A DNA stretch of 64,000 nucleotides. It comes from Synchiropus splendidus (taxonomy: Eukaryota > Chordata > Actinopteri > Syngnathiformes > Callionymidae). Both the position numbers and the translations under genes were made by a program. The stretch is from contig NC_071347.1 of the NCBI RefSeq assembly GCF_027744825.2, positions 15,728,501 through 15,792,500 of the forward strand, given 5' to 3'. This document shows, one piece after another, positions 1 through 14,637 of the stretch. A model generated the notes under the pieces. That model saw only the letters and a program-made list of their open reading frames with translations. It had not been told where the DNA came from and made no database searches. Every line of letters begins with the position of its first letter. The first letter of the stretch is position 1.

Positions 1-1167
1 TCAGACAAAAACACCTTATTAAGTCTGTATCCTGGCAGTGACAAAATGAAATCATTTTCCCCAATTGAATCAAGCCCTCACTGGTACTGTCAGAGGACGG
101 GGATTGGGGGTGGGGGGCACTTACTGTACTTTGAAAACACTAACCCTAAATGATCAATGATGAAGGCTTTACATCCTCCAAAGCACAATGACTAAAAAAA
201 AAAAATCACAGAACTTGGAAGGAATATTGAGAAACACGGACATCTGTATTCCCTATGTGGAACATAACGCTTTTGATCTGTCAACTTTTTCTTAATTCGC
301 CTTTTTCAGCTGTTGAAAAATTTAAAGCCCCCCAGAGTAAAATGAAAAGGATGGTACGCCAGACATTGACTGATGCACAAGCCTCTTGTGGAACATCACA
401 AGAATCAAAATTTAGGAATAACAAGCACAGAGCAAATCCGTCTCCGAAATGGGAAGTTAACCCAATTTTCTATCTTTGAAGAAATTGTAAAGTTAAATGA
501 ATCATTTGATGGCCCTTTGATGTATAACAGTACAACTGTCATCTTAAATCAGCTCAACGGGGCTTCATCAGGAAAAGGTCTTCAAGCTTGGATTAGCTGG
601 TGAGCCGCTTAAATCCTTTGCTTTTTCAACCATATTTCTGAGTCTAATGCTTGCACTTACACGGGCACGTTTCCTTCTGATAAAACCCATTATCTTTAAA
701 TATCCCTCAAATGACAAAACACAAATGACGAAGAGCAGACATCAAACAAAGAACTCCCGCTGACTCCTGTCCATAACTCTGTTTCATCAAAAAGAAACTC
801 TCAGAATTCATTTACATTTCAAAGGGCTGTAAATTATTCATGATAAATTCGTGCACATACATTTAAAAGAAAAAAAACGCGCAACAGACTTCACATTATT
901 CACACAGTGTCGCCACATAGAGAAGTAGTATTAGAGGATGACAGTGAATTATAGAGTTGGAACAAAGTCACCTCAAGTGACCTCCCTTATAGTGGTGCTG
1001 TTACGGACTGTAATGGATTATTCACGCGACAGTACACAGCCTTCACAGGGCACTTTGGAACCTTGTATGAAAAACAATGGAACTGAATGAGAGATATACG
1101 AAATGTACCTTTATCTACAAATATAGAGAGCAAGCAAATCTCTGATATTTGAGTCTTGAGACATGAC

Positions 1168-1340
1168 ATGTCATGGGTGTCAAACCTGTGGCCTGTGGCC
1201 ATTTGCGGCCGGGATGATGTGGCCAAGTGAAGAACATAGAGATCTACTATAATACAAGACACGCGCCATGTTTGATGCACATTTGTGTGAATGACTTGTT
1301 GTTATGTAACAAATGGTATTTGAAGAAAATTCGCCATTTT
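1168..1340. mobile_element. hAT-like non-autonomous transposon fragment
   Basis: The stretch opens with the phrase gtgtcaaacctgtggcc followed by catttgcggccgggatgatg. This resembles the tcaaactn-ggcccg-caaatgcggcccg core of hAT-type non-autonomous elements common in vertebrate genomes. No terminal inverted repeat pair or target duplication could be defined, so the boundaries are approximate and the class rests on recognition only. Confidence 0.35.
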
Positions 1341-4227
1341 CTATGATCATATCTGGTGACACAGGCCTTTTTTTAAGGGGCCTATTCTATTGATTTTCAA
1401 GTTGCTCACATTGGCACTAGTGTTTGTCTCAGTACGCGGATCGATCTAAATAGACGTAGAACTTAAGTGCTTCAATATGTTTTTCCGCACGGACTGCAAA
1501 GAGGAAGGACACAACAGACCAAGAGTGGCATGGCAGCTACAATAAATCTACCTGTTGACTTTTGAAGTCTCCATGTCACTGGTTGATTTTTAGTTGAGAA
1601 CCATCCATCCAAACGATTGTTCGCTCGAACAAAAGAGTGACGTCACCAGCAGGAGCACATTATGCATTATAAAATGTATTTATTTTTTATTAAACCATTT
1701 TATTCTATTTCTTTTATTATTTTAAAAGAAACGTGTTGACACATGATTTAAGAGGAAAAGACACACATTGAATGTTCATATTAAAACAAAACAAAAATGT
1801 CATGTCCATGTTCCTTGCTATACTGAACTGAAGGTTTAAAACTGACAACCGGACCAAACTGAAGGTCTTGTGTACTGTTACACCTCTATAATTTCCATCT
1901 CTTAAAATACAAGGTCAAGATAGGGCAGTCCCCTCACTCCCTGGGGTCCAGCCTCACCAAGACGTTGCCTCTAGTGGTACCTTGGGCCCATGGAGTGGAG
2001 ATCCACCATTTGAATTCGTCCCAGAGAATCAGCATATTTTGGCCATTTGAAAGACAAAGATGAATAATATTTACTCCAGGAAATACAACGCTACAGAGAA
2101 GGCATTCAATTTCCAGGCTATACCTTATAACACCTAAATGTTTGAATGGTTAGCTGGAAAAAAAACAAAAACATTGGCAATGTTATTATAATAAAATAAA
2201 CATAAAATAGCGACAAATATATCAAGAACTTATCAGGAAAAAGGGTCCAATTTCAACGAACAAATGCTTGATCGATTCTCTGTCAGTGCAGGAAAGGCAA
2301 AGACAGGAAAGGCAAACATGTGTTCAAGGTTGAGTTTGTTTATTCTCGAGAAAACATTTCTGGTTGAACTGCAGCAACCACGGTGAGCATCTTCCCGAGA
2401 GCTTCCAATCATAAATTGAGGTGAGCAGATTTAATAAATGAAGCAAAGCTTGCTTCTTCAGCAAAATGCTGCACACTTTCAAACCCAAAACCAGATTGTC
2501 AATAATTTAGATGCAGTCACAGGCTTTTTTCCACAAAAGACAAAGAAGCAAACCAGTTATCATGAATACATCTGCATCTGAAAATGACGGAGCAATGGTT
2601 ATGTGCACAATGTTGGTTGCTGGTTTAGCAGGATACGGCGGTGGAAGCAGCAGAGTTTGGCAGTGGCAGAGGATTTCATTCAATATGATTAATGCATTTA
2701 GTATTGATTGTTGCTACAGTCAAGGATATCGGCTGGTATTCATTCTTTCAGCAGATCAATGAGATAACTGCATTATTTATAATTGTTGCATCGATTCCAT
2801 TACATTATCTCGAAGCTTCGGCTTGAGTCCATTTTACAGTCGGAGCTCTGCGAGTGTTACAGTGATTCATCTATTGTTTGGAGACAAGGCATTAAGAAGT
2901 TTACAAGCCTGGGATTTTCCTGAGAACAACTTCTCAAACTGTTTGTGTTGTCATTGCTTGTGACACAAAGGACTCGGGAAGATGAAATGCAGCAGAGATC
3001 TACTGCAGATGAACTACTTCAGTCTTTTGTGGAAAGACAAATGTATTCTGTGAGGTCACACAAAGAAAATATGACATGTAGCAACAACAACAAAAGAAAC
3101 AGGCACTGAAATATAACATGCAGCACTTGAACCAACCCTGTGAAACGTAATGATATTCCATCCTGCTATAATTATCATTTCCTGACAGAGAAATCAGGTC
3201 AAAGCTGCAAGAGCTTGACATGAAAAATATTTAATTATATGTGACAGAACATTTGATTACTATGCATAATTGACTCTCCGATCCTGCTTTACCCAGATAA
3301 TTTGGAAATGAATAAATTTTAAGAGTCTGCAATTATTCTTTTATGAGTTACAGCGTTCGGAAGATGAACACACTAGTAAAGCTGAACTATGAGGCAAAGT
3401 ATCCCTTTGACCTCCGGCAAGTAGGTTCTGTGGACGTCAAAGTAAAAGTAAATATTGGCTACTTCTGCCTGGTGCACACACAAAAAAACCTGACTTTACA
3501 TCAGACAATCAAACCATGAAAATAAATGGATTTTCCTGTGACAAAATGTGTCTGTTCATTCGACATCACTTTAGGGTAGTTAGATAAGATTGGGGGGGAA
3601 TGTAGCAGAGCTAACATCAGTGGTGGTCGAGAGGCAAGGATCCAACACTCACTGGCTTAGGTTAGATTCTCGGTCAGGATAGTTCCAATTTGGAACACAA
3701 AAACACAATTGAACACAATTCTTCATTCATAAAAGTTGTTCTGATGATTATACAGTAGTTTGTATTTTATAGAGTAAAATGAGCTCCTTGTCTGAAGCAT
3801 GAAGTCCAGCATGTTTCCTCAACTTAGTTGTCAAATAGCAACTACATCCAAGTGTAAGTTGGTGTCCTATGTTTGACAATGAACCTGACCTTCTGCGTAG
3901 CATATTGACACATCAAACGCACGCAGGAGTAAATGGCTCTTGTACTTACTGACCTGACTGTGCCAAAAATGTACGGTCATTTCAAGCTCTTTATATAGCA
4001 AGCACCATCCTGTGACTAACCCCAGACCTTAACCTTGGTGTACAGTGATACACAGTCCACGACTGGGATATGCAGTGGAAGGCGGAACATGTGCTACAAT
4101 TGAAAGTATATTGCAGCAACATGTGTCATTACCTTCGGCGTCAACATAGGACACAACAAAATGTACACTTGTATGTACAAAAATGTACAAAAAAAGTACA
4201 CTTCAAAATTACTAGTATCACTATTTG

Positions 4228-4650
4228 ACATAGGGGTGCACCAATAATCATGTTTTTGGCCGATACCATTGCCAATTTTTTGAGAGTCCCAAAGGATCAA
4301 TATAAATTTTTGCTGTTGTTTTTTAAATCACACATTTTAAGTCACTGTTTTTTAAATTAACTACACAAACCTACTAAATAACAATAACTTATAAAGCAAA
4401 ATAAATATCAAACAAACAATACAGAATGCAAAGTGCTAAATATAAAATAAATAACGCGTTTCATTTTCAATGAACAATGAACAGACCAAACCAAATTTCC
4501 CTCATCTTGTGGAATGCTGCCTAATAACCTAACAGACTGCTTCTCTTTTCATCGACTAAATGACCAGTGAATGAGTATGTGGGTTCCAGGAACGCTGAAT
4601 GCTCTGGTCTTCAGCAACAGAACATAGGTGTGCGACCAAAACTGAACTCT
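4228..4650 (+). mobile_element. decayed DNA transposon, copy A (hAT-like ends)
   Basis: The left end reads ggggtgcaccaataatc, then ggccgatacc, which is the gtgcaccgat/ggccgata type of terminus seen on many teleost hAT-like elements. The interior matches, in inverted orientation, the element at about 17.49-17.97 kb. Shared blocks include tcaatgaacaatgaa, cagactgct and a gaatgagt block in the same order. No transposase reading frame is visible, so this is a non-autonomous or eroded copy. Confidence 0.45.
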
Positions 4651-5483
4651 ATTAGCACTGTTTTCGCCTACGGTTTGTTAAGGTCAGCCACGTGGTAGCG
4701 TTAAAAATTCCGATGCGGTGATTTGAGGCCAAGTGTCTCGTTTTGCTGACTCTGTGGGTGTGAATTGCAATACAGCTGTCATTTTCCTTGATTTGTGTAG
4801 AGGCTGCACCTCAAATGTCACTTGTGCTTGGTGTATTTATTATATTGCGCTAAGAGCAAGAAAATGCCATGGTCAAAAAAAAAAAAAAAAAAAACCACAG
4901 CTTTTGGGCTGGATTCAAAGCTGTTTAATTGGTTTAACTAAAAAATTAAAATAATGAAGCACTCAGTGAAACATCAAATTCATTCATGCAAACAAATATT
5001 AATGAAAGCAAAAAATGGCATATGTAAATAATCTACTATGTTTACATAATACCTGAGTGCTAGCAGGGAGGGAAATGCAGTATAACAGGCCCTCGGAACA
5101 CCTCCAGAATGGGGTAATAAACATCATTAAACTTTAACATAGGCTGGGATGAATCCCACATTGCCTGTTCTTTGCCGCCTCCACAATCCCGTCGGCGAAT
5201 CTGATTAACACTTTTTTTTTTTTTATAAAAGCACTTCAAGAGTTTGAGCTCAAATGCGGAATAAGGACACAGAGCTGTAACTAATGCCTTGTTACTAGCG
5301 CAGTGCCTGACTCTCGCCATGTGCAAATTGTATTCTGTCACTCTGTCTGTAACCCACTACTGATCTAGGAGTCACTAAGATCCCATCTCAAAATCCTACA
5401 GGAGTTGCTCTCCTCCAGCCAACACCTTTTGTCATTCACAAGCAGCAGCCACATCGCCCTACAAGTTCAACCCTTTCTTTCTG

Positions 5484-6232
<749 letters not shown>

Positions 6233-6625
6233 AAACTGTTGGTCTTAACTTGAATGCTAAATTTAATAAGCAGATGAGCTATTTGGCTCAAGCAGCAAAT
6301 TTCAGTCATGCTAATTGTGACCATGCTGGTGCTTCCTATAATATATTAACCTGTTCCATCTGGCTGTTTCACTCCCCCTCTTACCAAGCGACAGCCTCTT
6401 CAGCCCATCTTTTTTCAATGTTAAATTACACAGCGAAGCTGTAGCCAGTGGGTTGTCAGTGACCAAACTGTGGAAGGTTTATATCGCAATTTTAAATAAA
6501 TTTGGTTTTAAAAAGTGGAAAAATATCTCGAAGCTGGGTCACCTTGGTGAAATAATCATTGTTAAAAAGTAAAAAATATTCGGAGACAAGCTGCAATTTT
6601 GAAATGGCATCTGATTGCCCTCACT

Positions 6626-6627
<2 letters not shown>

Positions 6628-6701
<74 letters not shown>
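6628..6701. repeat. (TA)n microsatellite
   Basis: About 37 uninterrupted TA units in an AT-rich non-coding region; likely length-polymorphic. Confidence 0.97.
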
Positions 6702-6704
<3 letters not shown>

Positions 6705-8819
6705 GTGTATGCCTACAACAGTAGAGCAGCAGGAACATTATATTGCTGACACCCTCTTAAATCAATTCACTTAACAAGATTTCACCCTTCTTTAAAATAT
6801 TATTTAAATGAATCTGTGCCAAATCTCCGGAACCATGACTTCGGTGAATGTCACCAAGGGCACTGAGTCCCTCAGAAATGATAATCATGTCTGGCCGCAA
6901 TGTGCTGGGGGAACCTCGGCTGTTTTTCCAAAGTTAACCGGCAGCTGCCAGTCAGAGACTGCATGAAGGAAACTCTTTTCTTCCCAGCCTTGAGGAATTG
7001 GATGACTTTCCTTGGAGCATAGTTGTGAAGTCTGCCTCATATTTATATGAACTTTGGTGTCTTGATTCAATGAGCATACGTCAGACTACAGCGTAGGGCT
7101 GCAACAAATAAACGTATAAAACGTAAAAAAACGTTGTAGTACTTAAGATGGGTCTTGATACATTTTTTAAGGCCTTGATATAGTCAACAGCATTTGGAAT
7201 CTGTCGCGTTTTGGTCATGACTCCAGATTTTTAAAAACCTCCAATTCCTGACCAAATAAGCATTGGGCTTTTTGAAAAACAAAAGTTCTTCTACATTACT
7301 TTTCATCTGAGATAGGAAAAAGAGGTCAAACTGCGAATGCGAAGTTTGTTTGGCACGACGGTTACGCATTACCAAGTAATACCATTTGTGTCGTCCATGG
7401 CAACGCCCAGGTGGCAGACTCATCACCAGACACAAAAAAGAGGTTGTTTGCTATGAACTAATGTTTCCAAATATATTTGCCCACCAAAAGTGTGATAATT
7501 TAAAAAAGTTGGTAGAAATGTTAAAAAAAAAAAAACATCTAAAAAAATCTCACTGAGCAAATTCAGCGTTCCATTTATTACAGATGCTCTTGAGAGTGTT
7601 GGTTTTAAATGTAATTTAAACTAAGTATTAGAAATGGGTCTTTCTCAAAAGAAGTTATGTTAGAAAGTTATGTTGAAAGAACATTGGCACATGTAAATTA
7701 TTCAACAAACGTGGATCTATTTTGGGATGATCTGCTTGTATTAATTAAGAGTAATTGCTTTCATACAAACAACAATGTCAAATATTGATGCTGCACTCCC
7801 AAAGTTTTCCTACTCACTGGGGACTTTTCTCTTGAAAAACATCCTAATGAACTACTCTGCCAGGAACATGCTTTTGCCATTATGTGCAGACAGATTTTTG
7901 GGATATATTTTAAGGCAAGTAGAAGGAAAAAATAGAAGACTCGGTCATTGTTGATCTGCAAAGGAACATGACGTATCTAGGGTGTCCTACACCAGCTTCC
8001 CAGTGTTGGGGGTAAGGTGAAATGTTGGATGGGTGACCTCCCTATTTTGTGTCTGATCAACACGTTTTTTTTATACAAAGAGTCTCGTAAACTGCTGCAA
8101 CTTTTTATCTGTTGAAGATCACGTACCCTCACAAGAGCCCTTGGACTACCACTCAGCTTGCTCAGAGACACACTTTCCAACTAAAATAAATGTTGGCGAC
8201 ATTTCTGAGTGAAAAACAATTGCAACTTCGGATTAGTATTGACACTTGCACTCAATACTAATAAATGCAAAGCAATTACTTAAAGGATGGAGTTATAAGC
8301 CAATCTAAGTGGAGTTCTGGGAGCTCTGCCACGGCCTCCATCGCCATTGTAAATCCAAAATAATTCATGCTTTCTGCCGATTTGAGCAGATTTCACTTCG
8401 TTTCAAGAAAATCATCTGGTTTTCGTACAAACATCCCAAAGTGAGCCAAATTATTATCATAATGATACTGGATACTGTTAGAGCCATGATTATTTATACA
8501 TTTTATCCTACAGGAAAGCGGGTAATACATTATGAAGAATACTGCAAAAGACACCAGACACTAACAAGAACGTCTCCTAGCAAAAGGTAAACTTATTTTG
8601 TGAGACGTCGTGTCTCTAGGTATTACAGGCAGAAGGTGCATATATCAGAATCCTTGAGGGAAATAGCCCAGAATTGCAGGAGTCGATGAGACTACAAATC
8701 TCTCAGATCAAATATACATTACAGAAAAAACTCCTGTGGAAGTGAAGGCAGTTGGGGAAAGGAAAGATGGCTTCAGAATTCATGTTAATGGGCAATTTTA
8801 CAAAACCATCTAGTTCCTA

Positions 8820-8821
<2 letters not shown>

Positions 8822-8881
<60 letters not shown>
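8822..8881. repeat. (TA)n microsatellite
   Basis: About 30 uninterrupted TA units in non-coding DNA. Confidence 0.97.
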
Positions 8882-8884
<3 letters not shown>

Positions 8885-9684
8885 TCCCTCAGGTACCCTA
8901 AGATAGATGCAAAATAATCAGCCAGAACATGTGTATATTTGACATATTTGAAAAATGCGTTATCTTCCAAGCAGCAAGAGCGCATACAAACGCACCTGTG
9001 ACCAAAGGGATAGTACATAAATAGACAGTCGTACTTCATGTTTATTTTGTTCCAATTACAGTCAAAGGAACTCACGAGTGATGTGAGAGGGAATAAAGGC
9101 GCAAATAGGGTGTTGTGGCTGAATCATTGTTAACAGACCCTAACATAAAGAGTAACAGACGACAGCCTAGATGCAGTAAGTGCCTCACCCTTCAGAGGAG
9201 GGATTATTTGGGATACTTTTCAATAATCAAATTAAAGATGTTTTGAAGCATCTGAGCTGTTTCTGCCCAAAAGCATCTGTAGTTGTTGTGATGATGGATG
9301 GCTTTTCAATCGAGTGAGACGTATGTTGACAAGCGAGAAATACGTCATTGACAAAAACAGAGACAAACAGGCATATAATGAGCGACTATGGTTTCATGAG
9401 AAACCAGTGGAGAAGCCTAATACAATCTGCTCCCATGTACTTACACAGAAATTGACGGAAGAACAGCAAATAAACTCAGCAACACATTTGATCAGCAAGT
9501 TGAAACCTCATTGACATTTACACAAGCAACTCCCTAAACACCTTGACAACATCTGTCGCATAAAAAATAACATCCATTTATCCTTCAAATAGGATCAATG
9601 CTTTGAAGAGCAGTGCAGAGGACAAAGACCACCCAAATGAGACAACAAAGACAGAGGCCTTAAAACACAACCTCTTAAAACACA

Positions 9685-9882
9685 AATCTTATTTGCAGTT
9701 TTCAAAAGCGCAACTAAGTTGGACAAGACAAGGCCACTGGTGGACATGTTGATGGACAGCAATACCAACACAAAGAATGGGAAGGATGTGATCTGAGACG
9801 GTAAAATGGTTTGAAAGAGATGTGTACAATTTTGTACGTAATGGCAGCATAAATGGTCCTTTAATCCTCAATCTTATCCCTC
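9685..9882 (-). mobile_element. DNA-transposon fragment, family shared with 55.05 and 59.0 kb
   Basis: Read on the minus strand this segment matches the plus-strand segment at about 59.00-59.16 kb. The shared order is ccatttatgct, then acaaaattg/cgaaattg, then tttcaaacaatgttaccgt-like, then ggtattgctg, then caaca/ccaatatgtccacc. Translations of the two are also alignable (GPFMLPL, then VHQ/VHRG near the end). The third copy at 55.05 kb extends into a possible transposase start, so I infer a PIF/Harbinger-like family; this class assignment is tentative. Confidence 0.5.
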
Positions 9883-12800
9883 AAAACACAATAAGGCGTC
9901 ACCAACACGACTGTTGGAGCAAGCTGCTCTCGATACTTGACATCATTCTTTTTGGCTGAATATATTCAGACACTGAATATTCGGTGCATCTCTAGTCGGC
10001 AGGCTGGGTATTCCCCAATCCTAAAATAGGTGCTGGTGAATCTCAAAATTCTCTCAAAATCAATCTTGCACCTCAACTTAACTTTGCCCTTGCACATTGC
10101 GGGAGCGTATATTATTGAGGTTGAGGATAAAGGAAGGAATTGGAATTCAAAAAAGTTCTGTTTGAAAAAGTTGAAATTCCACTCATGTAGGCTGATCCGA
10201 CACAGAACTCTCTCAGTCTCTGCGTGGGCAGCGCCTTAAACATTTATGGCCAAAACATTTAGCTTCATGAAAAATGCAGTAATGTCCAACAGATAACAAG
10301 AAAAACGCTTCTTTCATGCAAAGCTATTCTCTTGGTTATTGTTAAAAATACCAGTTAAAAATAAATGCCTCTCCATAATTTCTGAAGTCATTTATGTAAT
10401 AAATAAACAAAAAAAAGTACTTTTTTTGTCCACTCACTGTATGACTGATGAATAAATAAATGTTCGGAAGTGAAGTGAAAAAAAAAAAAAGAAGTCCTAT
10501 AGAGCAGGACCGCAATGAGGAAACTGGCCTCTTGGAGAAAAATCAGTAATTAAAAAGACAGCTGGACATTTTTATGGTGTGAAGTCCAATGACTTAATGC
10601 TCGAAGCATTAGATCAAAGCCGACACACTGTGCTATATAAATCAAAAGTTCAAATGAAAATAGAAGTACCTGAATTCATATTACAGCTTAATGGAAATAA
10701 AATTGATCACAAATGTCATGACTGTTAATCTGACCTACTGAAGCAGAGAAGCCCTTCGAAAAGCAAGCCAGAAAAAGCACACAACATCATAGAGCATTGT
10801 TTTCGAGAATGAATTTTTTCTGTTTGGAGAATATTGAATATTTAATTTACCCTCTTCAATAAAGCTAAAAAATGGATTCTCGTCTGGAATTCAGTGAAGC
10901 AATTAAGTGTGAAAGTCCTTCGGAAGCTATTCCACATAAAAGAAGCTTCCCTTCACCTCGTAGGAGAAAACCACTTGGATTCATGGGCGCTGCAGCAGCG
11001 AGGTGCAGGCCACCAATTCAGAGTGCCAACTTAATGGAGAAATCCAAGCCTCTTATTTACTCGCTTGTAGTCTGGACAATATGTCTGGATGCATGAATAA
11101 ACAAGGCATAGATCCGGAACTCATAAGACAGACCAAAACAGTCTGTTGGCATGACTTCATACAGTTATGTTAATTTTAAATCATGTGCCCCATGGCATAT
11201 GCATAAATAGTACCTCAGCTTAAATAAACAAAATAAAATTGGTGTTCCAAGAAGTGAAATTGGCCCTTCTCTTCCTCCCCTCAAAACAGCTGAATTCTCT
11301 TGATATTAATAAGTCAAGGAGAACGGTAATGACATGTTTCAATGACACCTGGCAAATCTTTGTCATATTGTTGTGAATCCAGGTATCAACAGCTCATAAA
11401 GCCAACGGCGAGCAAAATAACGGCTGCTTTGGCAGTCCAGATAAAGCTCTGGATTATGACAAAATAAACAAAGCCTGGATAAGCCTGAAATAATTTTGCA
11501 AGCCTCCCTTTCGGAAAAGCCTCTATTTAAGGAGAAGAGACGTGGGGTTTGCTCATCCTCCTCCACGTTTTCCTAAAGCATAATCCAGACGGCTGCTCAC
11601 TGGTGTGTGAGCACCACGGCGGCTTTACAAAGACGTGTGAAAATGAAGTTAAGACTAGAGCGGCGTTACTGAGGAAGTGGAGGACACACACCAACTGTTA
11701 ACCACCAAAAATAAATAGAAGCTTATAAACTGCGAGAAATATCCCAATTCCAGGGATGTAGCAGAACCAATCCACTGACAGGACAATAAGAAAGTTCTAC
11801 TTCTTTAATTCACTTTCCGACAGTTTTCTTGTTTGCTTTAGTCACCTGGGCCAAGTAATTTAGGCCTTTAAAAAGGATTGTTCATTTCGACCTGAGTCAA
11901 TCGATCTTCAGCACGTTGAGTAGCGTGTCCACAAATAGAAGACAGGAGTCTAAGAGAAGGGAAAATAACGGTTCCACAGTAAACAAAACATTGTCTTTCA
12001 ATCCATAGCACAGATATAAGCACAGATTCTCAATATGAATCAATTTAATTTATGCAATATTACAGCTGCAATATTGTATTTCATCACGGCAGACGTTACA
12101 TAAAAGAGTTTTTCTGCCCTTTTATAATTTGGCATTGGTACTTGCCGATATGAGTACCGATACGAGTAATTAATAATATCATTTTAAATTGTGATTTTTT
12201 TCCTCTATTTTTTTCAGCACGCTCCCGGAACAAACATAACACAGCTGCCACACATTTAATTTTTAACATTTGAAGTTTATCCCAGGCAATCTATGCCAGG
12301 GTTTCTGCTACAGTACATTTAAATGATCGTTGCGCACGACCACGGCTTAAACGAAAGCAGCCACGCCTCCAGAAAAATGATCTCTTTTGACCTTATGTGA
12401 TCAAGCGCATAAAACTGAACTGAAAACATTGAAACAAGCGGATAACACATAACGCATCATGGTGCTGGACATGACCGTGGTGATTTCCGGCATATTTTTC
12501 ACGGAAAAATTCAGAAAGAAGCATCATAATGACCCTTGCTTGAGGAACTCAAATGACGCATTTCCGACGAACTGCGTGAGGACGACAGCAAATTGGAGAG
12601 ATATTTACTTCTCATGATTAAAAACTTTTATATTATTCAACATTTTATATTGAATAAGTCTCAAAACTTTCACCTCTGCTTCTTTGTTTCACTATTGTTA
12701 TGAGCTTTGCTTTTTTTTTTACATTGTTGCTGCTGCAGCACAGCTTCAAGTCTCGCTCATAAAATGATCAACACTTCAGTTGCCCTCAGCTCCACTGGTA

Positions 12801-14460
12801 GTCGGCTCTGCCATCAACATTTGATACACAACAAGCAGTAATAGAGTCACTGGGACCCTATTACTAGACTGAAATAAATAGCTAAACAACATAGCTAATC
12901 ATCAAAATCTTTGTGAGAGAGAATGCTGAAAGATGTTCTCCATCAAAACGAATACTGTCTGAACCTATGTTAAATTAGATTATGCAGTATGTCCTCCAAA
13001 CCATGGGGGTGTCACTGGATTGACACTTTTCAAAAGTCATGTCAAGTCGTCGATATAACATCACTGCACAAATGAAGTCTAAATTGGTTCTTTCTTTCAC
13101 AGAGTGCGACAGGAGCAAGGAACAGAAACCACTCCTGCAACCGTATTAGCATGCTCCTCTCAACTGGTTCCAGGGATTTGATTTGATTGCTGATAAATAA
13201 ATCTGCCATGGATTTCTTCTACATCTGTTTGTTTCGACAGAACAACCAGGGCTCATGATTATTTGTGTCCAGCTGTTTCTTATTTGCATATAAATTACAG
13301 ATGTATGTATAAATTCTATTTTTGTTATAGTACAAGTAGACTTACTGGTTCATATATTAGCTGCTGCCTGAATAACGGCTCATTGACACACAAAAAAATA
13401 TTGATGTGTCTGTTGCTATAAATGTTTTCAATTATTACTATTATTTTTCAAGTTGTGGTTCGTTCTCATGGAAATAAAAAATACGGTATCTGTGCCTTTG
13501 TTGTACTTCAGTGGTACCAAAACTGTGAGAAGAAAATTTCACTGGTCTCGCAACTTGGTGCGACTTATAAATGACGAAATATATAATTTTACTTTCTCAA
13601 AAATGATTTCACGCTAACCGATAGGGCGAAGGAGTAAACATCACATTAGGTCCGTGTGCACCCGAATAGGAATCTTGTGTGATCACATGTCGACACACAA
13701 CTAGGAAAACACAATACGACTTTGGTGTCTTCAAATGAGAAAAAAAGTCCTGTGAGAACAGTAATAATAACAAAATGACCGGAACAATACCTGAGGTAGC
13801 GGAACTAGAGTTTGCATGAATGGTCCGGACGCCTGAAGGGACACACTGGGTGAGAGCGGCCGCAGATTAGTGACATATATTCACTTCTAATGATTTAAAG
13901 CTATTTTTTCTTATTGTCTGGCGCAACTAACGTATGTTTTTTTCTTCTTTATGATGAGCCTTTTGACCGTTGCAACATTTTGCGATCAAAGATTGAACAG
14001 CTGACACAACGGGGAAAATCCCATGGACTTCATACATCATGTGTGGAGTCAATGGATGGATGGACGTACATAGTATGAGATACAAGGATTAAGAAAGTGT
14101 TCTAACTTTAAAGATTTACATGTTGGATATAAGGACATTTTTGAAAGGCGAAATATCCGCACATATTCCTCTCAATTTTTCTTTCAAGCAACTGTGGGAA
14201 CATAAAAAAAACAAACATAAAAGGCATTTCTGTAAAGATCCAGGAAGCATTCAATAACAGAAAAAGAGCATAGTTATCCTCCATAGTTCAGGGAATCGGG
14301 GAAAAAAACCCTTTCAATTTATTCCCAACACATATTGGAGCACAGTCATTAGGGGGAACATAGAGCCACAGTTGACAACTACTTTGAAGATGTCAGCCTT
14401 AAACAATGACTGACTGAACAGGTAACATGAAGCTCAGCAACAGTTCAGACACACACTTAC

Positions 14461-14637
14461 ATTTCCGTGATTGATGAAGCCATGTTCCCGTGCGATGCGA
14501 CTGGCCTCTTCTGGCCCTCCTTTTATCTTGACAGCCCAAGTGTTGGTGTAGACCTGTGCAGCAGTCACGCACTTTGGTTCTACTGCCAGGAGGACAAGGG
14601 CTGTCCATACGTGCAGGAGGACCACCCTGGCATCCAT
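14461..14637 (-). CDS. furin: furin-type proprotein convertase, first coding exon
   Basis: Furin is a calcium-dependent subtilisin-like protease of the trans-Golgi that cleaves precursors after multibasic sites. Only its first 59 residues are here. They open with a hydrophobic signal peptide (about residues 5-25, VVLLHVWTALVLLAV core) followed by the start of the inhibitory prodomain, with VYTNTWAVKIKGGPEEA and then IAREHGFINHGN. This is the conserved N-terminus of the furin/PCSK5/PCSK6 group; TNTWAV rather than TNHWAV points to furin itself. The exon length of 59 codons equals that of the human first coding exon as I recall it. It ends in phase 0 at a good donor (gtaagt, minus strand, at 14460). 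The start at 14637 is the first in-frame ATG that supplies the signal peptide. A pyrimidine-rich acceptor lies upstream near 14.68 kb. The catalytic domain was not found in this window and presumably lies to the left. Confidence 0.85.

Larger units (their letters stand above)
1..5483. other. non-coding stretch, probably furin intron
   Basis: I see no exon-like open frame with splice sites and no recognisable protein here; the open frames are short and of random composition. The stretch is AT-rich and contains two decayed DNA-transposon segments (near 1.17-1.36 kb and 4.23-4.65 kb, listed separately) and an A-run near 4876-4893. Because a furin first coding exon lies to the right on the minus strand and its next exons were not found, this is most simply part of a long furin intron; that is inference. 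Confidence 0.5.
6233..14400. other. non-coding stretch left of the furin exon, probably intron
   Basis: No exon with flanking splice sites and recognisable protein was found on either strand. I looked specifically on the minus strand for the next furin exon, which should encode the conserved DYYHF motif of the prodomain, and did not see it. The stretch holds two (TA)n tracts, a transposon fragment at 9.69-9.88 kb, and a segment near 12.13-12.18 kb with ggtacttgccgatatgag, which resembles a transposon terminus. A segment at 11.36-11.56 kb is less repetitive than its surroundings but carries no firm signal. Confidence 0.5.
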
